Part shown: positions 47,620-56,239 of the stretch, piece after piece
How the letters are laid out: each line of letters starts with the position of its first letter
How positions within the stretch are numbered: the stretch's first letter is position 1
NCBI RefSeq assembly: GCF_016458205.1
Contig: NZ_JAEMED010000010.1
Span: forward strand, 1-56,239
Direction of reading: 5' to 3'
Source of the DNA: Streptococcus sp. 121
GTDB lineage: Bacteria; Bacillota; Bacilli; Lactobacillales; Streptococcaceae
Length of the DNA: 56,239 nucleotides
The notes under the pieces: generated by a model
The model's database searches: none
What the model saw: the letters and a program-made list of their open reading frames with translations, nothing else
Told to the model about the DNA's origin: nothing
Translations under genes and position numbers: made by a program

Positions 47620-48852
47620 ATGTTTAGAGAACCATTAAAAATAGATGCCCGTATTGACTACGGGATTTTACTCTATGTTTTTTCCTTATTAGCGATTGGT
47701 TTGGCAGCTCTCTATGTGGCTCTCAGTCATGATTATCCAGAGGTGGCTTGGACCATGTTGCTGCAGCAGGGAGCATGGATTTTACTGGGCTTGGTGGTTG
47801 GTTTCATTACAATGTTTTTCTCCCAGTCCTTTCTCTGGAAAATGACGCCTATCCTTTATGCCTTAGGGCTTGGCTTGATGGTATTACCCTTGATTTATTA
47901 CAATCCTGATTTGGTGGCTTCAACGGGAGCCAAAAACTGGGTGTCTATCAATGGTGTAACGCTTTTTCAGCCATCAGAATTTATGAAAATCCCCTACATT
48001 CTGATGTTAGCTCAAATCACGGATTGGCTGCATAAACGTCAGCTTGGGGAAGAGCGTACTCTTTGGTTTGATGTGAAAATCATTGGGGCTTTGACCCTTG
48101 CCACGCTTCCAGTTCTGGTTCTCTTAGGGCTGCAACATGACCTGGGGACGGCGATGGTTTATTTGGCCATTTTCTCTGGAATGGTGTTGATTGCCAATGT
48201 TTCTTGGAAAATCATTTTACCGGTAGTTATTTTCTTTACAGTTTTGGCGGGTGGATTTGTGGCTCTCCTATCGCAGGAGGATGGGCGGGCTTTTCTCCAT
48301 CAGTTAGGGATGCCGACCTACCAGATTAATCGGATTTTAGCTTGGTTAAACCCCTTTGACTTTGCTCAAACAACGACCTTCCAGCAAGCTCAAGGTCAGA
48401 TTGCCATTGGGAGCGGGGGCTTAACGGGTCAGGGCTACAATGTTTCCAATCTGCAGATTCCTGTTCGTGAGAGTGATATGATTTTCACTGTGATTGCGGA
48501 GGATTTTGGATTGATAGGTGGTTTGGTCTTGCTCTTGCTGTATTTCCTGCTGATTGGGCGTATGGTTCGGATTACCATTCGTTCACGTAGCCCTTTTTAC
48601 ACCTATATCTCAACCGGCTATATCCTCATGCTTCTCTTTCATATTTTTGAAAACATCGGAGCTGTGACCGGGATTTTACCACTGACCGGAATCCCCCTTC
48701 CCTTCATTTCTCAAGGGGGATCCTCCATCATTTCGAATTTGATTGGGATTGGACTTATTTTATCCATCGCCTATCAGAATCATTTGCGGGATGAAGAAGA
48801 AGGCCGTGTCCGGCCAAAAAGAAGAAAGGTTGTCTTACGACAAACCCTATAA
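47620..48852 (+). CDS. rodA: Rod-shape/peripheral peptidoglycan polymerase RodA
   Basis: 410 residues, SEDS family with about ten membrane helices. SEDS marks: STGAKNWVSINGVTLFQPSEFMKI and the active loop IAIGSGGLTGQGYN...ESDMIFTVIAEDFG. GSGGLTGQGY and ESDMIFTVIAED are RodA-type, against the GMGLGNS and EAHTDFVFAI of the FtsW at 21.6 kb. Makes peripheral wall with a class B PBP in ovococci. ATG 47620 is 5 nt after the dinG stop; an upstream TTG (47611) is less likely. Locus order dinG-rodA-DJ-1-HAD-gyrB-ezrA equals pneumococcus. Confidence 0.92.
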   Translation: MFREPLKIDARIDYGILLYVFSLLAIGLAALYVALSHDYPEVAWTMLLQQGAWILLGLVVGFITMFFSQSFLWKMTPILYALGLGLMVLPLIYYNPDLVASTGAKNWVSINGVTLFQPSEFMKIPYILMLAQITDWLHKRQLGEERTLWFDVKIIGALTLATLPVLVLLGLQHDLGTAMVYLAIFSGMVLIANVSWKIILPVVIFFTVLAGGFVALLSQEDGRAFLHQLGMPTYQINRILAWLNPFDFAQTTTFQQAQGQIAIGSGGLTGQGYNVSNLQIPVRESDMIFTVIAEDFGLIGGLVLLLLYFLLIGRMVRITIRSRSPFYTYISTGYILMLLFHIFENIGAVTGILPLTGIPLPFISQGGSSIISNLIGIGLILSIAYQNHLRDEEEGRVRPKRRKVVLRQTL

Positions 48853-48863
48853 AGGAGACGAAT

Positions 48864-49418
48864 ATGAAAAAAATCGCTGTACTCTTTGCGGACGGGTTCG
48901 AGGAAATCGAAGCCCTAACAGTAGTCGATGTTCTACGTCGGGCAGAATTCGACTGCCAGATGGTTGGGCTCCAAACCCAAATGACAGGTTCCCATGGCAT
49001 TACTGTGCAGATGGATCAGGTCTGGAGTCCTGGACTGCCCCTCTTTGACTTGGTTGTTTTACCGGGCGGCATGCCGGGAGCCAAGAATCTTCGAGATCAT
49101 GACGAGCTAATGGCTTGGGTGGCTCAAACAGAAGCTCAAGGAAATTTGGTTGCGGCGATCTGTGCAGCCCCCATTGCTTTGGAAAGAGCTGGACTGCTGG
49201 AGGATAGAAACTATACCAGTTATGATGGATTCGACCAAGAGATCCAAGCGGGTCACTACCAGAAAGAAACGGTTGTTCAGGATGGGCGCGTGATTACCAG
49301 TCGTGGTCCAGCCTCAGCCTTGGCTTTCTCCTATGCCTTGGTGGATGCTTTAGGAGGCGATAGTCAGGACTTACGCAAGGCCATGCTCTACACCGATTTG
49401 TTTGAAGAAAAAATGTGA
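48864..49418 (+). CDS. DJ-1/PfpI family protein (YajL/ThiJ-like)
   Basis: 184 residues. The nucleophilic elbow Cys is in AAICAAPIALERAG and the conserved Glu in FEEIEALTVVDVLRRA (about 16). Matches the DJ-1/YajL branch, for which glyoxalase, deglycase and chaperone roles have been proposed. Strong AAGGAG site 12 nt after the rodA stop; a terminator follows. Likely the last gene of the dinG-rodA unit. Confidence 0.9.
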   Translation: MKKIAVLFADGFEEIEALTVVDVLRRAEFDCQMVGLQTQMTGSHGITVQMDQVWSPGLPLFDLVVLPGGMPGAKNLRDHDELMAWVAQTEAQGNLVAAICAAPIALERAGLLEDRNYTSYDGFDQEIQAGHYQKETVVQDGRVITSRGPASALAFSYALVDALGGDSQDLRKAMLYTDLFEEKM

Positions 49419-49426
49419 TCTGACCA

Positions 49427-49456
49427 GCCCTAGAATCCCATTCTAGGGCTTTTTTA
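49427..49456 (+). terminator. Terminator after the DJ-1 gene
   Basis: Perfect 10-bp stem GCCCTAGAAT/ATTCTAGGGC with a very short loop and six T. Confidence 0.92.
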
Positions 49457-49479
49457 GGCTGGCTGACTCCTCTAAATTA

Positions 49480-49488
49480 TGGTATAAT
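49480..49488 (+). promoter_or_regulatory. Extended -10 placed 6 nt before the HAD start
   Basis: TGG-TATAAT (TATAAT at 49483-49488), then TAAGGA, then ATG 49495. Transcription would begin at the start codon. Confidence 0.6.
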
Positions 49489-49494
49489 TAAGGA

Positions 49495-52018
<2,524 letters not shown>

Positions 52019-52055
52019 AGATTTTTATGATTTCTAGGATTTTCAAGGCAAACTG

Positions 52056-52064
52056 TGGTATAAT
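52056..52064 (+). promoter_or_regulatory. Extended -10 promoter of ezrA
   Basis: TGG-TATAAT with no clear -35. A 35-40-nt leader with AAGGAG follows. Confidence 0.6.
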
Positions 52065-52106
52065 CAAGTTTGTTTGTTTACAAGTATTAAATGTAAGGAG
52101 TATGGG

Positions 52107-53834
52107 ATGTCTAGTGGGTTGATTATACTGGTCATTGTAATCGTTGTATTATTAATTGTGGCCTATATTGTGGCCATTTTGCTGCGGAAGAGGAATGACA
52201 CTCTTCTGGCAAAATTAGAAGAAAGAAAAACCGAGCTCTTTAATTTACCAGTCAACGAGGATATGGAACGTGTCAAGAATATGCATTTGATTGGTCAGAG
52301 TCAGGTGAATTTCCGGGAATGGCATCAAAAGTGGATGGATATTTCCCTGAATTCCTTTGCAGCAATTGAGACAGATTTGTTCGAGGCCGAGGCTTACAAC
52401 AATTCTTTCCGTTTTATTAAGACTAACCAAACCATCGGAAGTGTGGAGAGTCAATTAAATTTGGTCTCCGAAGACGTGCAAGCCATTCGTCAGGCGGTTT
52501 TGGAATTGGAGCAACAAGAGGCTGAAAATAGTGGGCGCGTGCTCCATGCCTTGGATTTATTTGAGAAGTTGCAAGAAAATATTGACAAGAATGAGAGTCA
52601 TTATGGACAAGCGCTTCCAGAAATTCGCACACAGATGGAGCAGATTGAGGCAGAGTTTAGCCGCTTTGTGAAACTCAATTCATCTGGTGACCCTGTAGAA
52701 GCTGCAGAAGTCTTGGATAAGACTGAGAATTATATCATCGCTCTCACACAAATTGTGGATGGGGTACCAGCCTTGGTTGAGCAGTTGGAAAAAGATTTGC
52801 CGGACCACTTGGATGATTTAGAAACGGGCTACCGGAAACTTCTGGAAGAAGATTATCATTTTGAAGAAACAGATATTGAGGCTCGATTCCAGCAATTGCA
52901 TTCTCGCTTGCAAAAGAATGGCAGCAACCTCAAAGCTCTGGAATTGGACAACACCAAATTTGAAAATGAGCTGATTCAAGAAGAAATCGAAGGATTATAC
53001 GCAATCTTTACCAAAGAAATGGATGCGAAGAAAGAGGTCGACAAGTTGGTCCACAGCTTGCCGAATTACCTTCGTCATACACAAACCAATAACCAGAATC
53101 TCTTGGATGAGGCGGAGCGTTTGTCTGTCAATTATATTGTGAAGGAATCTGGTATTCGTCAAATGCACGAATTACAAGGTGAGTTGATCGCCTTGGAAAA
53201 ATTGGTGATGAGTCGTGTAGACGAGAGTCAGCAAGCAGATGAAATTCCCTTCTCTCAAGTATTGGAAGAATTGGAAGATAGCCGCGAACGTTTGGAAAAA
53301 ATTGAAGATGTGCAAATGGAATTGGGCGATAGCTTGGCTCAAATCGAAAAAGATGACAGTGCTGCTCGTCAAAAAGTCAGCATTGCTGTTAACAAGTTGC
53401 ATACGATCAAGCGATACATGGAGAAACGCAAGTTACCAGGTATTCCGCAATCCTTCCTAAGTCTCTTCTTCACGGCAAGCCACAATGCCGAAGACCTTCT
53501 CAATGAGTTGGATCAAGAGCGCGTGGATGTCGAATCTGTGAATCGCCTCTTGGAGATTCTCAATCAAGATATGGCTGAATTGGAAGCAGAAACCTATACC
53601 ATTGTAGGGAATGCGACATTGACCGAACAACTCTTGCAATATTCCAACCGGTACCGGTCCTTTGATGACACTATTCAGACAGCCTTCCAAGATGCCCTCT
53701 CTATCTTTGAAGAAGAGTTTGATTACCAGGCTTCCTTCCAACGCATTTCTGAAGCTTTGGAAACTGTTGAACCTGGTGTGACGGATCGTTTTGTGAAATC
53801 TTACGAAAAAACACGTGAGAAAATCTTATTTTAA
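52107..53834 (+). CDS. ezrA: Septation ring regulator EzrA
   Basis: 575 residues. One N-terminal membrane helix (about 5-24, GLIILVIVIVVLLIVAYIVAI in part), then almost wholly alpha-helical, spectrin-like coiled-coil repeats rich in Glu/Leu/Gln. EzrA tethers and modulates FtsZ at midcell and is essential in several streptococci. The start at 52107 (MSSGLII) follows AAGGAG; an upstream frame extension is leader. Downstream of gyrB as in pneumococcus. Confidence 0.94.
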   Translation: MSSGLIILVIVIVVLLIVAYIVAILLRKRNDTLLAKLEERKTELFNLPVNEDMERVKNMHLIGQSQVNFREWHQKWMDISLNSFAAIETDLFEAEAYNNSFRFIKTNQTIGSVESQLNLVSEDVQAIRQAVLELEQQEAENSGRVLHALDLFEKLQENIDKNESHYGQALPEIRTQMEQIEAEFSRFVKLNSSGDPVEAAEVLDKTENYIIALTQIVDGVPALVEQLEKDLPDHLDDLETGYRKLLEEDYHFEETDIEARFQQLHSRLQKNGSNLKALELDNTKFENELIQEEIEGLYAIFTKEMDAKKEVDKLVHSLPNYLRHTQTNNQNLLDEAERLSVNYIVKESGIRQMHELQGELIALEKLVMSRVDESQQADEIPFSQVLEELEDSRERLEKIEDVQMELGDSLAQIEKDDSAARQKVSIAVNKLHTIKRYMEKRKLPGIPQSFLSLFFTASHNAEDLLNELDQERVDVESVNRLLEILNQDMAELEAETYTIVGNATLTEQLLQYSNRYRSFDDTIQTAFQDALSIFEEEFDYQASFQRISEALETVEPGVTDRFVKSYEKTREKILF

Positions 53835-53845
53835 TAACTAACAAT

Positions 53846-53877
53846 GGGGCTGGAGCCAAGTGTTCCAGCCTTTTTCT
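53846..53877 (+). terminator. Terminator of ezrA
   Basis: GGCTGGA/TCCAGCC stem, 9-nt loop, TTTTT. It ends 15 nt before the next start. Confidence 0.85.
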
Positions 53878-53890
53878 TAAGGGAGATAGC

Positions 53891-55663
53891 ATGAAAAAAA
53901 TCTTTCGGGATGTGGGCCAGGTTCTTCGGGACCTGGGCTCGGATCTTTGGACTTATTTTATTCGGATCGGAATCTTGCAGATTCTGATTGGTCTTGTTGG
54001 AACCTATTTATTGGAATTTTCTTTCCGGTTTATCCTCTTTTCGGCAGATCAAGAAAGTTTGCGACTGGATAACCTTTCGAGCATCCTACTGAATCCAGTT
54101 AGTCTTTTGGCTCTCATCTTTTTCCTAGTGATGACTGCTAGCTTGATCTTTTTCGAGATGACAGCCTTGTCACTCATGGTTTACGGTGCCTATCAACAGC
54201 AGCATTTTTCTTGGCGTGTCATTTTACGTAGTACCTGGACTAGCATGCGGAAGCAGTCTTGGTTGGACCTACCCGTCTTTGTTCTTTATTTGATATCCCT
54301 CGTTCCGGTAGCTAATTTAGGTTTTGGTCCGTCATTAACCAGTAAACTCTATATTCCAGCTTTTATCACAGGAGAATTGACCAAGTCGACTTGGGGTAAT
54401 TTTTTACTACCAGTTCTTTTTCTAGGGTTTGCTTATGTTAACCTACGCCTTATTTTTACTCTCCCTCTAATCTCCTTGGAGCAAGTCAGCATTCGACGAG
54501 CTATTCAAGAATCTTGGTCGATGACGAAGACAGGCAAATTGCGCCTTCTGGGAGCCTGGTCCTTGGTTGAGCTTGCCATTGGTTTTATCGTCGCTCTTAT
54601 TGTACTAGCCACCGTTTTGGCTTCGGTTCTGATGGATCCCTCGGGGCAATCGCTATTTATACAAAGTTTTTTCCTCACCATTATCGAGTGGAGCCTTCAT
54701 TTCTTTACATTTTTAACAAAGATATCCTTGATAATCTTCCTTTTATGGGAAATTACGGATCAAAATCGGGTCGCACCGACTTTGCAAGCTCATACTGGGC
54801 AGGCCACTAGTCGAAAGCTTTTGCTCTATATCGGAGTTGTTCTAGTCTTTCTAGTCTTTATGGCAGCCAGTGGCCTGCAATTAGTCAGCCAGGTTTTGAA
54901 TAAGGATCAATTAACCATTGCCCATCGAGGTTTTATCAAAAAAGCCGTTGAAAATTCCCTAGAGGGAATAATGGCTTCTAAGGAAGCCGGTGCAGATCTG
55001 GTTGAAATGGATGTTTTGATGACCAAGGACCAGAAATTAGTGGTGATGCATGACTATAATCTGAAACGCCTAGCGGGACTTGATAAACAAGTTGCGGACA
55101 TGACCTATGATGAGCTGGTTGGACTTCCCTTGGAACAGGATGGGCATAAGGCTAAACTTCCATCTTTTGAGGAATTTGTTCAAGTTGCTAAAGAAAATCA
55201 GATCAAACTCTTGGTGGAATTAAAACCGCATGGTTCGGAACCGGACAATTATGTAGACCTTGTTTTAGCAGAGCTCAATCGTCTTGATCCGGAACATACC
55301 TATCCTGTGATGTCCTTGAAACACGAAGTCATGCGTGAGCTGGAAGATAGGGAACCACAAATTCAAACGGGCTATGTGATTCCCTTTAATTTTGGTGATT
55401 TGCAGATTGATCAGGTTGATTTCTTAGCTGTTGAGGAATTCTCTTATTCCGCTCAATTGGTTGAGGAAGCCAAAGAAGCTAAGAAGCCACTCTATATTTG
55501 GACCATCAATGAAGACATGGATATGATTCGTTACCTTCAAACACCATTGGATGGTATGATTACAGATTTCCCTGACAAGGTGCAAGCCTATAAAGGTGAG
55601 CTCTCACATGAAACCAGTTACTGGGATCGTTTTATGCGCATTGTGGAAGATATTCGGATTTAG
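53891..55663 (+). CDS. Membrane glycerophosphodiester phosphodiesterase
   Basis: 590 residues. The N-terminal half has about six to eight hydrophobic helices (about 20-340, the GPDPase membrane domain). The C-terminal half is a GDPD barrel: IAHRGF (about 343), ENSLEG, EMDVLMTKDQKLVVMHD (metal Glu/Asp and catalytic His) and LLVELKPHG. Splits glycerophosphodiesters, possibly from lipids or lipoteichoic acid turnover, outside the membrane. GGGAGA ribosome site; it follows the ezrA terminator closely, so it depends on read-through or a promoter overlapping it. Confidence 0.9.
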   Translation: MKKIFRDVGQVLRDLGSDLWTYFIRIGILQILIGLVGTYLLEFSFRFILFSADQESLRLDNLSSILLNPVSLLALIFFLVMTASLIFFEMTALSLMVYGAYQQQHFSWRVILRSTWTSMRKQSWLDLPVFVLYLISLVPVANLGFGPSLTSKLYIPAFITGELTKSTWGNFLLPVLFLGFAYVNLRLIFTLPLISLEQVSIRRAIQESWSMTKTGKLRLLGAWSLVELAIGFIVALIVLATVLASVLMDPSGQSLFIQSFFLTIIEWSLHFFTFLTKISLIIFLLWEITDQNRVAPTLQAHTGQATSRKLLLYIGVVLVFLVFMAASGLQLVSQVLNKDQLTIAHRGFIKKAVENSLEGIMASKEAGADLVEMDVLMTKDQKLVVMHDYNLKRLAGLDKQVADMTYDELVGLPLEQDGHKAKLPSFEEFVQVAKENQIKLLVELKPHGSEPDNYVDLVLAELNRLDPEHTYPVMSLKHEVMRELEDREPQIQTGYVIPFNFGDLQIDQVDFLAVEEFSYSAQLVEEAKEAKKPLYIWTINEDMDMIRYLQTPLDGMITDFPDKVQAYKGELSHETSYWDRFMRIVEDIRI

Positions 55664-55832
55664 CTTGTTGGTAAAGGATGGCGAAACTCCTATCTTTTAA
55701 AAAAGATGAGGGTAGGGGCAAGAGTTATCTTCAAGGCTGAAGTCTTATTGGAAGTTGTGCGAGATGGCGAATGAAATTTATGTCCTAAATATTGAGCGAA
55801 GATACGGGACTCATCTGCAGATACAACACGAA

Positions 55833-55995
55833 ATACTCATTACACTTCAAAATCTGAATGTGTTAATCCTCTTCACCGAATCCCTAGTTCTGTCTTCATC
55901 GGATTGATGGCAAGCGATGCTTGCTTCATTACCTATAAATTTTAATCCAATTCCTGGATTAAAATTCGTTTCAGATTTCGAACTGTTTCGAGTAT
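55833..55995. repeat. BOX-like element, long form, inverted
   Basis: Reads ATACTCATTACACTTCAAAATCTG at the left and TTCGAACTGTTTCGAGTAT at the right. It is the reverse complement of the long form at 11645-11840 and carries the same central module (GGCAAGCGATGCTTGC). Between the GDPD stop and this element (55664-55832) I see no convincing gene. Confidence 0.78.
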
Positions 55996-56072
55996 AAAGT
56001 GATAAACTCAGGGATCACCATCGTTTACGAAAGAAAAAACAGCCTGTGGTATAATCCCGAGTTTATCACTTT
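55996..56072. repeat. Inverted repeat enclosing a promoter-like sequence
   Basis: Arms AAAGTGATAAACTC (55996-56009) and GAGTTTATCACTTT (56059-56072) are exact complements. TGG-TATAAT (56048-56055) lies between and would start transcription inside the right arm. The left arm abuts the BOX-like element directly. Could be an operator pair or a small mobile repeat. Confidence 0.55.
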
Positions 56073-56082
56073 AAAAAAGACA

Positions 56083-56130
56083 AAAGATAGCTAACCCCTT
56101 GGGGGACAAGGAGTTTGGCTATCTTTTTTA
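56083..56130 (-). terminator. Terminator of the truncated minus-strand gene
   Basis: Outer stem AAAGATAGC/GCTATCTTT with inner CCCCTTGGGGG. Both ends are A- or T-rich, so it may act on both strands. Confidence 0.65.
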
Positions 56131-56131
56131 A

Positions 56132-56239
56132 TTATTTTCGTGTTGTATATGAACCTCTAGCATAATTTCTTAATTCCTCGAACTTCACAACTCCCTTTGT
56201 CCAGTCAATTCCAAGAAGCTTATTTAACTCCTGCATATC
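56132..56239 (-). CDS. C-terminal end of an unidentified protein (cut by window edge)
   Basis: Minus strand, open for 35 codons from the window edge to TAA. The tail reads MQELNKLLGIDWTKG and ends EELRNYARGSYTTRK. A terminator hairpin lies directly after the stop, which supports a real gene. The ATG near the edge lacks a ribosome site in view, so the gene likely continues. Family not recognised. Confidence 0.5.
   Translation of the reverse strand, partial: DMQELNKLLGIDWTKGVVKFEELRNYARGSYTTRK

Overview
The window looks like the chromosome of a low-GC Gram-positive coccus, almost certainly a Streptococcus. Evidence: CcpA divergent from PepQ; a CpoA-like plus glucosyl-diacylglycerol synthase pair between ccpA and thrS; MurM/MurN-type peptidoglycan branching enzymes; EzrA; a dinG-rodA-DJ-1-HAD-gyrB-ezrA block in the order known from pneumococcus; a YSIRK signal peptide; and BOX-like intergenic repeats. 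The gene set and protein lengths fit the Streptococcus suis side of the genus, but that species-level guess is from memory. Most of the window is core housekeeping DNA. The accessory signal lies in the intergenic spaces, in one isolated ATPase gene (41.3-42.7 kb) and at the two ends.

Layout. 1-980: end of a tRNA cluster (a class II tRNA fragment, tRNA-Arg, tRNA-Pro) followed by a degenerate array of tRNA-Pro fragments, hairpins and a BOX-like element. 0.98-2.0 kb: azlCD branched-chain amino acid exporter (minus). 2.36-4.35 kb: metG. 4.4-6.7 kb: pepQ and ccpA, divergent, with cre-like sites between. 6.76-9.1 kb: two glycolipid glycosyltransferases. 9.1-11.3 kb: T-box leader and thrS. 11.3-17.7 kb: CorA-type transporter, an ABC exporter with FtsX-type permease, a RibD/DHFR-like protein and a GT8 glycosyltransferase, separated by BOX-like repeats. 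17.8-21.4 kb (minus): lysS, a histidine phosphatase, YbaK and a membrane-anchored GH25 lysozyme. 21.6-27.9 kb: ftsW, ppc, tuf, tpiA. 28-31.2 kb: a large secreted amidase/C39 protein. 31.3-35.9 kb (minus): HD hydrolase, Cof-type HAD, and MurM- and MurN-like genes as one overlapping operon. 36-38.3 kb: an E1-alpha/E1-beta dehydrogenase pair without E2/E3, plus a DUF1934 gene. 38.4-41.2 kb: yybP-ykoY (Mn2+) riboswitch and a P-type cation exporter. 41.3-42.7 kb: AT-rich AAA/DUF4143 ATPase behind three identical palindromes spaced exactly 40 bp. 42.9-45.05 kb: adenosine deaminase and prfB with its programmed frameshift. 45.1-53.8 kb: dinG, rodA, DJ-1, HAD, gyrB, ezrA. 53.9-55.7 kb: membrane GDPD. 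55.7-56.2 kb: repeats and the 3' end of an unknown minus-strand gene.

Common themes are envelope building and division (two SEDS proteins, EzrA, MurM/N, glycolipid synthases, GH25, amidase, GDPD) and translation (MetRS, ThrRS, LysRS, EF-Tu, RF2, YbaK, tRNAs). The observations most worth following up are the triple 40-bp-spaced operator at the DUF4143 ATPase, the tRNA-Pro-derived hairpin array with compensatory arm changes, an in-window empty site for a BOX-like element, and a recurrent -10 box placed 6 nt before an ATG, which suggests several leaderless mRNAs.
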